Source: Nageia nagi (taxonomy: Eukaryota; Pinophyta). From it: a stretch of 64,000 bases of DNA. Both the position numbers and the translations under genes were made by a program. The notes below the pieces were generated by a model, which had not been told where the DNA came from, made no database searches, and worked only from the letters and a program-made list of their open reading frames with translations. Position 1 is the stretch's first letter; each line of letters begins with the position of its first letter. Positions 1-11,930 of this stretch are shown here, piece by piece. The DNA is taken from assembly GCA_050084985.1 (NCBI GenBank), contig JBITNC010000001.1, forward strand, positions 106,392,001 to 106,456,000, given 5' to 3'.

Positions 1-761
1 TATATAAAAATAAATTTGATAAATTACTTTACTCAAAAATAGAAGAATAATTAAGCAAACACGATCAACAAGAGATGACACATGCATGTAATGTGATTCA
101 CCCAATGTGGGCTATGTCTACAAAGAATAGTCATTTATTTATATCAATCTAATGACACCAAGAGATACAACCAATAGTAACATAATTTTAATTTTCTCTT
201 TGGTTACACAAAATTTCTAACTACAATAGTTCATCTTATCTTTTTCACACATATACAAACTCTACTCCCCCATTCCTTCCTTTTGCTTACTTGTTATAAT
301 GAATCTTACAACATATTTATAGATATTCATACAAGCTTAATTATAACCAAAATAAAAGAAAAAAATCATGCAATAAATCCATCATTGATATAAACATCAA
401 TTCCTAAACTTAGAACAAAGCAAGAGTGAATTTTCAAGCCTAAAATAGAACTTTTTGCCTCTATAATGTGATCGGCCTACATCAAATTGATCATGTTATC
501 ATATTATCTTCCTTAAGTATGATCATAATTTATATTTCCCTAGGAGGTAGATTGTATTTTTTGATCTTTCCCTAATATTTATATTGGTTGATCAAACTAT
601 TAGCTAGCAATTCTTGATCTTACAACTAACTAACACTTCTTGATCTTCTAGTCAACTATGTAATCAGCATGCCAACTATGTGATATTCCTCCATGTGGAT
701 GATTTTAAAATGGAGAGATGAAAATATGAGTTCTCCAAATAATTAGTATCAATTCCTAACA
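1..761 (-). repeat. 3' LTR of Ty1/copia element A (cut by window edge)
   Basis: This stretch aligns along most of its length with 15145-15760, sharing for example the block around ATGTGATTCACCCAATGTGG and the ending AATTCCTAACA. It ends at 761 in CTAACA, the same terminus as the other copy. The neighbouring bases on the minus strand read as a purine-rich tract (AAAAGTGGGAT), as expected just before a 3' LTR of a minus-strand element. The first dozen or so bases of the LTR lie outside the window. The two copies differ by many substitutions and small indels, so the insertion is old. Confidence 0.75.
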
Positions 762-1280
762 ATATCCCACTTTTAGATTGATTCATGCAACACACATACA
801 ACTTAGTTGGATCTAGATATTCTCATCTTGACCTCCCATACCTTGATATCACCTAGAATTGGGATAATTCCTAACTCCACCTTTGTGAATACCTATGTAC
901 CTTCATCAAGCCCTTAAAACAAACTCACCATGAACCTCAACCAACTCATAATACTTTTAATTCATTACCTTGATGTTCCATGAACCTCATTGTTCCATAC
1001 CTTCAACTCTATGGGTCATAACTCCTTGCATAAATACTTTTATTTCAATTCCTTACTTGAACAATCATTTATCTTTATTTTCATATTGCATACAAAAATA
1101 TCATACACATGATCAATACTTATAGATAACTTATTCCATCTAAGCTTTTACTCGAATTTCTCTTTCATAAAACACTCACCACCAATATTATGCAACACAT
1201 ATGAAACTATGGGAAAACCTTGACTTACCCTTAAACATCTTAAAATATCCCTTAATGGAATTTCCTTGCCCTAATCTTGA
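762..1280 (-). other. Eroded internal DNA of copia element A, no readable domain
   Basis: Between the 3' LTR and the readable protease/gag part I see no integrase, reverse transcriptase or RNase H motif in any frame. An intact Ty1/copia element would have several kilobases of pol here, so that portion has been lost or the element never carried it. Confidence 0.5.
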
Positions 1281-2435
1281 ACACACCCTTACACCTTTTG
1301 TATCCACATATTCATTTTTTTGTTCTTAGAAACACTCTTTCCAACCGTATTCTTTTCTATAAACCCCACTCCACTTTTATCTCTAAACTTGTGATATACC
1401 TTGTTTATATTCTTCCCAACTATAGGAGCTAGGTTCATAACATCATTAGAATAATTAGAAAATAAATATACCAAACTAACCATATTACCTCTAGAAACAA
1501 CTAGAGAACCCTTAGACACCTTCCACATTTTGTTTCAAAATGAAACTACATATTCCTCACCATTAAGCTTTCTACTTGAAATGAGATTCCTTTTCAAATA
1601 TAGAATGTATCTTACCTCCTTGAGCACCCACATATTTTTTTATATAAAATGATATTGAATTTCCCCATACCAAATATCCTACATGGCTCATCATTACCCA
1701 ACTTAACATGACTAAAATCTCCTTGAACATACTCAACAAAATAACCCTTATGGTAAGTTGCATGGAAATAAGCACTTGAATCCATTGCCCAATAATCATT
1801 ATGAATATCTCAATATAATATCAAATAATACTTAATAAACTCACTATCCATGATGGACTCAATACTGGATTCCCTCTTGAAATGTCCCTTCTCACACTAC
1901 CAACATTCAATATTTCCTTTTCTATTGGAATCACCTTATTGGTTCCCTTGAGATTTTGATCCTCCTCTCTCCTTTTTTATTCCCCTTTTCTCAACAATTA
2001 GTGAATTTAGATAACTCGATGGCTCCCTCATGGTTTTTCTTTCCTCATCCTCACTAAGTAGGATGCCTACCACATCATCAAACACTATATTGATATAACT
2101 TGAATAATAATTACTTACTACCATCATCAAACTACTCCAATTATCTAGAAATGAACATAACAATAGTAAGGCACTTATCTCCTCATTAATATCAATCTTC
2201 ACATAACTCAATTGGTTAATCACAATATTGAACTCATTCACATGTTCTGGAATGGATCCTCCTTCTAGCATTTTCATATTAAATAACTTTTTCATGATAA
2301 ATACCTTTTTTATTGCCAAGGGTTTCTCATACATCTTGGTCAACTTTTCCATGACACCCTTTGTTGTATTTTTCTCTAATATGTTGAAGGCTATAGTTTC
2401 ACCCAAGCACTATCTCACTATATCCAAAGCCTTCC
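1281..2435 (-). pseudogene. Broken copia gag, protease and pre-integrase remains (element A)
   Basis: Reading high to low on the minus strand, 2406-1936 encodes a UBN2/Ty1-type gag segment with the usual spacing: a YEKP-like motif, an MKKLFNMKML-like helix, then EHVNEFN. It is followed, in shifted frames, by a retroviral-type protease region around 1800-1600 (AYFHAT-like and KLGNDEP-like pieces) and by a GAG-pre-integrase segment (KVSKGSLVVSRGN) near 1528-1440. Frames change at least twice and stops occur, so it cannot make a polyprotein. It is interrupted at 2435/2436 by the LTR of the inner element. The N-terminal gag portion is missing here; a related copy is at 14682-15130. Confidence 0.7.
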
Positions 2436-3609
2436 TATAAATGGGTCAAAACACTTGCACCTCAACCACTCAAAAAACCTATGAGAAGTTATAAGGATCT
2501 TGATTCATTTGTATCTAATTTTCGTATGTGAGTATTGAAAATATTGATAAATATAGGGTTTAGAATTTATCATTTATAGTTCAATGTTGTAAGAAGATAT
2601 CTAGACCTAAAAGGAGTGAAAATATGTTATGGGAGGCTTCAAACCACAAGTCCTTAGGACCTTATGACCATCCAAGTGGGGTAAAACCCCAACTCAAAAA
2701 GGTTCTAATCCTCTTTTATCCATAATTAGGAGGAGAGTAGAAAATTTTAATATGTCTATTGTGCAAGTATGATCTTGAAAGATAAACTATAAACAAATCT
2801 TATACAAGTAAACTTGACAAAGTTAGATTACAATATTGATAATGTGTGATAAAGATTGATTAAGACCTACACTTGTATAAAGATTTGCCTAATGTTATCA
2901 AATGATAATAATGAAAATGGATACAAGATAAATGGAGATGGATCTAAAGTTAGAAAGAATAAACACACAATAAATATCATTCAAAACCTAAGGTTTGGAC
3001 CTTAAAGGTCAAACCCTAGCTTGAGACCCTAGGTATGAAGAATAGCCAAACGTTCCTATATGCCAAATAATGAGAATTATACAATAAAAGAGAAGATACA
3101 AATCTTCAATATAGATCTATAAAAGCTTTAAAACTTGTAAATATTCATGAAATAAATGATCAATAACATAATCTCATCAAATAACCACTAGGTACCTCAA
3201 TCCATGGAGAAATGATCCAAAGGAATACAGACAAAGGGTTAAAATTTTAGTCAAATCATTCATAATGATGTTGCTTGGAAATCATGTATAATCAGGTATA
3301 GTAGATGCATATTTCATGGAAAAATGTGTTTAACCTTGAAAAATGAGCTCATATTGACTTTTATATACCTCAAATAGGATCATTCGAACAACTAGGTGAC
3401 CTACAATATCATCTAGATGATTACCCAATCATTCAAATGATTGGAACCAAAGTGTTAGAAATGACTTAAAGGTCAAAAAAATATCGATCTAAGAAGTCAA
3501 AAGTGCTATAAAATATGTTTGATAGATATGATAGCATATATAGTAAAAATACCATAAATATTAGTATAACCTTGTCAACAATGTAAAATGCAATTTTAGG
3601 GTGTTTATT
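2436..3609 (-). repeat. 3' LTR of inner gypsy element
   Basis: It aligns with 13539-14681 from AAATGGGTCAAAAC to GGGTGTTTA. Roughly one position in ten differs over the first 70 or so aligned bases, and small indels occur later. Both terminal dinucleotides are damaged here (TA instead of TG, TT or TA instead of CA), which points to long decay. Confidence 0.75.
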
Positions 3610-3719
3610 ATTTCCCCTTTTTGTCTTAAGCTTCTAACTTGTGAGAAGCTAAGTACAAAAATATGTTTAATGATAAACTAATAATAAATAATGGTAAATA
3701 ATATGAAAGCATAAAAATA

Positions 3720-3915
3720 GTTAGGATGAAATTTGGTTTCAAAGAATGATAGGTCATATAATATAATCCTAATCATTCAATCTAAGTATGGTTTTGGTGC
3801 ATGATAAGTCGTATAAGATTAGATCGAACATCATGATAATCCAACGAAATCTAGTTTTGGCACATGATGGGTTGTATAAGATAGAGTTGGATTTCATGAT
3901 AATGAACTATGATAA
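3720..3915. repeat. Degenerate 60-70 bp tandem repeat, about three units
   Basis: The motif GGTTTTGGTGCATGATAAGT, followed by GTATAAGATTAGATCGA and ending CATGATAAT, recurs three times with drift. It lies in the 3' non-coding part of the inner gypsy element. Confidence 0.5.
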
Positions 3916-3999
3916 AATCTAACAAGCGGATCAAGTAGTTTATTAAGTAAGAAAAAAAAATTAATCTAATATTTCTAATATTATCTAAGTGCAAAAAGA

Positions 4000-4400
4000 A
4001 AAATGATCTTTGGTTTTCCCCAATAGTAAAAGGGTAACATGAAAATAAATGATCTATACTTTTCCCTATAAGTTGTAGGGTATCTAATTCTTCTTTTTCC
4101 CAATATTCAAAGGGAATAAATGTAGGATCATAGACCTACCAATCATTGAACCATAACACATAGGCATACGATACTTGACAAAATGCTAAATGATCTTTAC
4201 TTTACCCCAACAGATGAAGGGAAATGATCATAGGCTTGTGGACCTACCAAGCATTGGAATGTAGCATGTAGGCATACAATGCTCATATAAAAATGATAAT
4301 GATCACTACTTTACCCTAGCAATTGAAGGGTGTAGTACTGTAGGCTCGCAGGCCTACCAAGTTTTAGAAAATAAAATGTATGTATATGATGCTTGACAAA
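4000..4400. repeat. Degenerate tandem repeat of about 110-120 bp, three to four units
   Basis: Each unit carries a CTTTACCCCAAC-like start, a GAAGGG motif, then TAGGCTTGTGGACCTACCAA and a GTAGGCATACAATGCT-like end. Units sit near 4010, 4080, 4195 and 4310. They lie in the non-coding 3' region of the inner gypsy element, where plant gypsy elements often carry tandem repeats. Confidence 0.5.
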
Positions 4401-6127
4401 AGTGACCAAGTAGAACATGATGACATTTGAGTACATTGATCACTAATCAATCATGTTGAGCTAGAAATCATCGAGTGAATACTAACAATGAAATAAATTT
4501 TGATCATGCATCTAGGGTGCTCCTAATGAAATCAAGTTGTATCTACTAAGAATTTACAAAAATTTATTCAATTTGAAATAGTTTATGAAGTTCTCCATAT
4601 CAAATGAGTAGATGTGATGGATGACAATATAGGATGCATAAATGTTTGATTGAAAAAGATAAAAAATAATGATAATGACTTTATGTTTACAAAGTAAAAT
4701 AACATAGAGCAAATCATTTAAATGACTATAGAGTCATCTAGGAGACTAGGAATTTGCCAAATCATCTAGACGACCCTAGGTCATTAGGATGATCTGATCA
4801 ATGTAAAAATGAAAAATTAAAAAGGGAAAAACTAGGGTTTGATAGGTTATTAAAAAAATAATAAAAAATTTGGCCATCAGGAGCTCTGAAATAGCAATTG
4901 TGCACCAAGTTAGAAACCATATTCGACTATTGTATGACTATGAACTATTGTAGAATGACATGGTGGTTTGGGAGTTGACAGTGACATATGCAAGGGATGA
5001 ATATCATACATAGAAGCCACCATGCTAGGCCAAGGATGAGGACCACAAGGAAATGAGACACCACCTAAAAAATTAGGTTATTAAAATCCCCTAGAAATTT
5101 GCTTGTTGCTACCTAATTTCATAATGAGTAGGTTAATAATATAAAATTGCATGAAACTCCTAATTGGCTTGTTAATATCCATGAATTTATAACACCAAGC
5201 AGGGGTATATAGAGGGTCTACTTTATACAAAATACAATGGGTGTTTATTTTTATTACTTTTAGTTTTGTTATAAAAGAGAATTTAAAATATAGGAATGTT
5301 AAAACATAGCCAATGATAGGAGTGTTAGGGGAAATTGATGATACTAGTGGGTAATAGTAAGGATTTGTGCTATGTTGGTGATGGAGTACAAAAAGTAGAT
5401 AGAATCATACAAGTGAAACTCTAATCATATCCCAAATTAAGGGTTGTTGAGGCCATAGAAAACCCCAAGACAATGTGTTAAAACCATAGGAAATAATACC
5501 AATGAGGCTAAATATGGTACCAAAAGTACCCAATAGTAGGGTAATAAGATAAAACACAAGCAATGGTTACAATACAATACCATGATGCCCAAAATAACAA
5601 ATCAATGTAGAACACCATGAAAAAATAAAAACTTATTATAAAAAATGGCACATCAACTTAATAATGTAGAGAAAGGAATGAATTTCATAATTGAGATGCA
5701 ATGTTGTGTATATTTGACTTTTATTCTATAGTATATTACACATTTCCATCAAGTTGAATGCTTTTTCATGCTTGTAAAAAAATTTAGAATTTCAAAGGTA
5801 GGGCTTTTTATTTTCTATTTAATAGACTATGAATCATCCTTCATCTATATGACCCAATTTAGGGGTCATTTGAGTGAGGAATGATTTTACTAATCATTTA
5901 GGTACCTAGCCCACTCATCCAAAGGCTAGATGATTAAGTTAAACTAGTCACCCCTAACTTGGATGATTTTGACTAATATGGACTAATCGATAAGAACAAG
6001 CTATAATATTGACATAAATAAAACCTAATATGGAGATATAATGGTGACTGATATAGACATAGAGACTAATAACATAGAATTAGATAATGTATAATGACTA
6101 ATACTAACTGACAAACCTTGAAATTTA
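4401..6127. other. Non-coding 3' region of inner gypsy element
   Basis: AT-rich DNA with no open frame worth reporting and no pol motif on either strand. Reverse transcriptase and integrase would be expected somewhere between protease and 3' LTR, but none is recognisable. Confidence 0.4.
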
Positions 6128-8340
6128 TACCATATGAAACTCAAGCACAAGTTTCACCCCTTGTGGATAAAGGTTAGAATGGTGTTGCCCCAAGAAGACT
6201 AGGATTAGCTAGAGGTAGTTGGACTAGCTAGAGCTACCAAGATACTCCCTATTAAGGGAGATACATCATACATGATCACACTTAGGGATCATTTTCATCA
6301 TGATATGTTTAACTTCATACTCCTAATAGAGGATATGACTATGAAACTGGAGGACATATACAAGATTTTCAAGCTCCTAATAAAGGGAGAGAAGATTAAT
6401 ATGGTGATAGATAGGGTATTGATATGCCCATAGGTGGGAAAGGAATACAAGACTTGGGACATCCAGAATGAAGGGGTTCTCATCAAACCCCTCTATAAGT
6501 ATGGTTGAATTAGAAATCAAGAGGTAATGATGATGTTATCGATATCATTTTTCATGCTTCCATATTACTTGGGACCTCAGTTCCCATGAAATATGTTTGA
6601 CACCATTACAAGCTACTGGTAGTAACTTAGGGGAGAAGAGGGATTAGCATTTCATAGTTTCTCTAGGTATATTCTTGGGATCATATTCAACTAGGAAGTT
6701 CAAATGCACTACTAGTAGTAGTGTATACAAATGAGATGACAAGAGATATCCCACCTATAGAGGATGGAAGCTACCCTACACCAAGCATTAGGAGTATGAT
6801 AGAGAGAAACTTAAGAGATATCCATATAAGGTATAAACTAATTAGTATATACAAATGTCAGTGAGGCTACAACCCTAAGATATTATGTGGCATACATACC
6901 TTGGTGGGCCACACTGGGTGAAGAAGGATGCGTAGCTAGCATGATCTAGAAGGTTAAAAAATGTTAGATCAATAGATATCTTCATATACAAGTAGGTACA
7001 AAGGTAATACAAGTTGGTTTAGGATGCCCCTAAACCTAATGCTATATGGTAGGATTGATAAAGAGGCCCCAACAAGGCCTAAGCTAACCTCCATTGAGCT
7101 TGATGCAACACTAGATGCACCTAAAGCTCAAGTTAAAATGGAATATGTTGGGATGATCTTAGCATATGATGCCTAGTTGGCTACCTAGAGGGAATAGCTA
7201 GTAGATTGGATTTTTGCAATTAGGTAGGGTATGGCACCCTTGATGGATCCATGGGTATTGGATGGTGGAGCTAAGAAAAATGAGCATGTAATTACAAAGA
7301 GGGGAGAGGAAAAGGAGGCTAAGGAGGAGGTTGTAAATGAGGAGAAGGATGTATTGTATGAGGAAATCTGGGACCAAGAGGTCCATGATATAGATATGTT
7401 GGACCAACTAACTTAGAAGGAGGTACCACAATAGGAGGTGCAATAATAGGAAGAAGGTGATGTTGGGTTCAAGACACCCAAGTGGTACCCTCACAAGATC
7501 CTAGACCTAGGATCCAGTACCTTTATTAATGATTAGGTGACTCAATATCAAAGAGAGTAGAATGCTCTCCAATATCAACTAGATGCCATGCATGTACAAC
7601 TAGTTACAGAGTAGTGGCTAAGGGATAGGTTAGCATACTACATGGTTAGGTGTGAGCCCTTCTCAAATACATGTGAATACTACTAATAATTTTTACTCTA
7701 GTGGTAAGGGATAGAGACATGTTGAGTGTGCAAGCTAAGGGTGATGTAGCCTAAGGGCATATACCAGTACCCAAATGGAAGAGATCCTCATAGTTTTGGG
7801 TTGGGATAGAGCATAGGAGGTGGCCAATATGGCCACATAGATAGAGGCTTGACTAAAAAGGATGGGGGTAACATCAAGGGGATTGACCCCCTTAGGGAAG
7901 GCATATATCCAACAATGATTAAGGTAGGTACTAGACGACTTGTATAGGGCAATCATCTCAGGGCACAAGTATGGTGGCACTAGCTATTAGAGGTAGTTTT
8001 GATCCTTAAAGTCTTAAAGATATCATAGATAGCCTCCCTAGCTAGGATGAATATCGAGGAGTGTCATAAGGAGTTAATAGAGTGAGGACCACTCAATGCA
8101 GTAGCCTGCACCCACATATATGACTACAATAGAGACTACTACTATTATTGAGATATAAATAAGGGAGACCCAAGGACTAGCATTAGTAAGCCTATTAGAC
8201 ATGCCATATTACAGGTCATGGGTAGATTATTTAGATCATCCTCATAAAAAAAATTAGAGCAAGAAAGAGTATCCCATAAAGGATTCACATGAAGGGGTAG
8301 GGGGAGACCAACTCTCCCCCTAGCCAATGTAGGAGACATG
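6128..8340 (+). pseudogene. Antisense ORF remnant, plant-mobile-domain-like
   Basis: On the plus strand, opposite to gag, an almost continuous reading frame can be followed, broken mainly by TAG and TGA. Near 6290-6420 it reads HHDMFNFILL followed by EDMTMKLEDIYKIFKLLIKG. This resembles the start of the plant mobile domain (the MAIN/PMD family), whose usual form is a TFHLPxGExTxTLEDVxxILxIPxxG pattern. Further on (7231-7416) is an acidic and basic, Glu/Lys-rich stretch with an open frame from ATG 7231, then a Gln-rich, helix-like part and a basic tail near 8270-8330. PMD genes are known passengers of plant transposable elements. The similarity is read by eye over one block only, so the family call is tentative; the coding-like structure on this strand is firmer. 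Confidence 0.45.
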
Positions 8341-8465
8341 AGGAACCTTAAGTATCCTAAGTGTTATGGAAGATATAACATTAATGGTAGATCCATTACC
8401 AATAAGCACTCTCTTGGATTGATTGGAATTTGCATAAGCTAGTATATACAAGGCAATATGCTTTA
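8341..8465 (-). pseudogene. Ty3/gypsy protease remnant
   Basis: The minus strand reads KRVLIGNGSTINVISS, then LRILKVP. This matches the gypsy aspartic protease active-site region (normally VLIDNGSxxNV, followed by a LxxLKI-like stretch). The catalytic aspartate codon is changed to glycine in this copy. The segment lies directly downstream of the gag zinc-knuckle-like region, as expected for gag-pro order. Confidence 0.6.
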
Positions 8466-9099
8466 GATAATTTTATATTGATTGTTAGATATCGTCCTAA
8501 TAGAAAGTGATACCTTGTTGTGTTGCACTCTAGATAACCCCTATAAATTTTCCAAAATAATTATAATTATCATTATCTAACTCAATAAATTTGAGGATGT
8601 TTTTCAAATCATTCTTGTGTTCAAGATATTATTGCAATAAGTCTCATAAGGAAAGCTTTATCTAAGTAGTTCTAAATTGTTGCTTTAGCTGAGTCTATAT
8701 GTTAATTAGTGCTTTAGGAGCCTACATTTGAATCTGTATCCTAGTCTAAGGTTGAGGTTATTGAATCTACACCTCCTTAGGAGGGGGATGGGTTGTCTAT
8801 CATGACCTCTTCTTATCATGGTTGTTATAATGGCCATGTTACTTTCATGGACTTCAACTATCTAAAATGTTGGAGGTGTATCCATGAATCCCATAAACTC
8901 ATAGTTAGGGGTTATATTGAAACCTCCCACAAAAGGAAAGTCTGACTCAATATCAACAAAATCCATAAACTCATTATTTTGCCTAAGTTTGTAGTCATGG
9001 TTGATCTATTATGTTGCCTCTAACATAATATGGTTGATATTGTTACTATGTCTAGGTAATAGATCCTAGAAAATACCTAAGTTTCTATTTAGTTGAGCC
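8466..9099 (-). other. Gag-protease linker of inner gypsy element
   Basis: Stop-rich DNA between the gag zinc-knuckle-like motif and the protease remnant. No separate domain is recognisable. Confidence 0.35.
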
Positions 9100-11930
9100 A
9101 TTGGATTTCCTATAGATACATGTCCATTTTTTTATCAATATCTGAATTATGTTTCTTAGTTGATTGCATTTATTCATCTCATGTCCCTTTTTCCTATGCT
9201 AAATACAATATTCATCATCCTTATACCAACTTGGTTTCTCCCAATTTGGATCTTCATGTTTGATTTTTAGGAGATGAACCAATTGTGCCTCTAAAATGTT
9301 TTTCAAGACATCCTTAATAAACTCAACCAATGGAGTTCATGGATTGCATGGCCCTTGCTTTTGAGGTTTCCTGGGCCTATAAACATCATGTTTATGACCT
9401 GATATATATTTTTAGGCTTCATTTTTTCTTGTATTTGAGGTTGTAATAGTAGATTGGCCTTGGGTGGCCTCGATGGTGCTAACTATACTACTATTCTTAT
9501 CTGATGTATGTGACACCTAATTGCTCTAAGATTCTTGGTATGAAGTACTCATTATTATTTTTGTTATTATAATACTTTGATTTGTTTTTCATTTTCCTTA
9601 CTTTAATTTTCCCATATTGAACTTTAGCCTCTTCTATTATTTTTGCCTAAGATAAAGCATCCTCAAATATACAATGTTGTTGAATCCTAAGAATAGAAGA
9701 GATGGGTTTATCGTAACTTATAGAGAATAACTTTACCAACTCATCCTAGCTAAGGGTGTAATACATATTGATAACCACTACCCTCCATCTACAAACATAG
9801 TTTGATATTGAATCATCATCAAACTAAGATAACTTGTCAAGTTTTGTAATGGATGGCCTCTTGCAAATATTTATGGCAAAGTGATTTAATAATTTATCAG
9901 CCAATTATTTGAATGAGTATACATTTTTCTGAGTAAGGTTTTTGTACCATTCTAATGCTTTCCCTACAAGAATCATGGGGAAGGTCCTAAGAATGAGTAT
10001 ATCATCACTACTAATGATGTAGCAAGAATATTTAAACTATATAATATGCTCTCTAGGATCTTCCTTACCTCAAAACTTGTCTATTTTTTGGGATTTCAAA
10101 CTTATATAGGAACATCTTGGTTGGCACACCTAAATGAATTAGTTCATTTCATATAGAAATGTTAGACAACCTAGGCTTCCCTTGATCACTAATCTGAAGC
10201 TCCATATATTTCAACATCTTTAAAATCTCATCATTAATACTCTGAAGTTGGACACTAACCATAACTTGTTGTTTAGAAATTTGACTGATAGGCACATCAT
10301 CATATGCCTCATACTAATCATCATAGACTATATCCTAATCCTAATCCTAATTGTAATACTATTCATGTTGTTGAGTGTCAAACATGATCTTAGGTCCAAG
10401 GTGTGTGGGATTTCAATACAAAACCCCTCTAGTCATAGAATCCTACAATTTGAGATGATAGGTAAATGAAGGTTGTCCAAGCATAGAGAATTGAACATGG
10501 TGAGATGATGAATTGTACCTAGGATTATAATGGGATATGGAGGATCTAAGAAAAGTAGATGCATGAAGGTGATCTTTAGGGTGATGTGCATGTACTTTTC
10601 TAGATGGCACCACTATATGAGAAGAAGAAGAGTGAAATGGTTATAGAGGAGGATCAGTCAGGTATGAGTGTGACCCATGCCCTATATGGAATCTATATAG
10701 TACCTCATGCTATGTATGTGATACAAGGACACAAGGTATGGTAGGATGTAACAGATGTGAATACTCATGACATGAAGGCTCATATTCCACATGACATGAA
10801 AATTCAGTATCACATATGGGAATAAGGTGACATGATACCTTGGGCTAGTGTATATAATGTGGATCTTCATATTAGTATCCAATATAATTATTAGGTGGAG
10901 GTGGAGGTGGTCTATAAAAGGTCAACATATGTGGATCTAGAATGATAGGTGGTAGAGGTGGAGTTCTAAGGGGACCACTAGGATGTGGACCCAACAAACC
11001 ATGAGAATATGTAACCATGATTGGTCTATCATGTAAAGAAGGTAAATCATGTGATATATCATCAATTGATGGTGATCTAGGATGAAGAAAAGGTTCCTCA
11101 TGATACATCATCTCAAGATCTTCTTCAATGATGTATCATATGAACAGGTGTAATGGATGGGACCTAGTGATGGGATACATAGGGACATCCTCTATGTGAT
11201 CATCCCATTCCTCAAACTTGAGAATAAGGGAATAGTACACCTATACTACAGGAGGAACTGGTGGTGAGGGTGGTCTCTCAATAGCATACTGAGTTTCTTG
11301 GAACTCCTAGTATAAGGTCTAAATCATAAGAGTGCTAATAAACATTTCATGTTGAGATATAGGAGGTTCTATGGTACATGTAGGAATAGAAATAGAACTA
11401 GGTTGGGCACATGGTATGAGATGCTCAAATTCATGTTATGGAACATGATATAGATCAACACATGAAGTATCGACACAATGATGGGATGTAGATTGATCTA
11501 CATCATGATGTAGAATATGAGATGACTTGACATGTGAATACTTGACCTAATGATGTGGGATAGGTTGCTTAGAGGTAGAAGGTATTCCCATATGAGATTT
11601 GTTAGCTCTATGATGTGAGACCTATGATGATTCTAAGTGTGAAAGACTAGCCCTATAATATGTCACATGATCTCTCCCCTCCAGCTGAGGGGTGGATTCA
11701 AGAAAATGAAACCTCACTAATGTTTGACCAAAAGAGAGTCTAAGTGATGGATGTGCGAACTCACGCTAAGGTGATTGGTGGGGTTTGTGCAAATGATTAT
11801 GGTATAAACATAAATTAGGTAGAGTATATGGTTGATTTATCTCATTTTCATGTTCCTCTTCTTTAAGTGCTCAAGCTCTATTATGACCTTTATTTTCCAC
11901 CATGTTAACAGGCCAAGGATTATCATCCAT
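9100..11930 (-). pseudogene. Ty3/gypsy gag pseudogene with Pro-rich N-terminus
   Basis: A minus-strand ATG at 11930-11928 opens a His/Pro/Ser-rich N-terminal region that includes the proline run at 10890-10920. Around 10060-9640 follows a typical retrotransposon gag core: FPMILVGKALEWYKNL, then a LNHFAINICKRPSI-like block and a motif near LVKLFSISYDKP. Near 9240-9150 lies a knuckle-like YKDDEYCI...HRKKGHEMNKC motif, characteristic of plant gypsy gag. Many in-frame stops, mostly TAG and TAA, interrupt the frame. It therefore encodes nothing intact. The order gag then protease on the same strand supports a minus-oriented Ty3/gypsy element. Confidence 0.7.

Noticed and set aside
10248-10469. Plus-strand frame rich in Ile and Leu that could pass for a membrane peptide
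   Set aside because: It is antisense to the gypsy gag pseudogene in a low-complexity AT stretch; chance is the simpler explanation.
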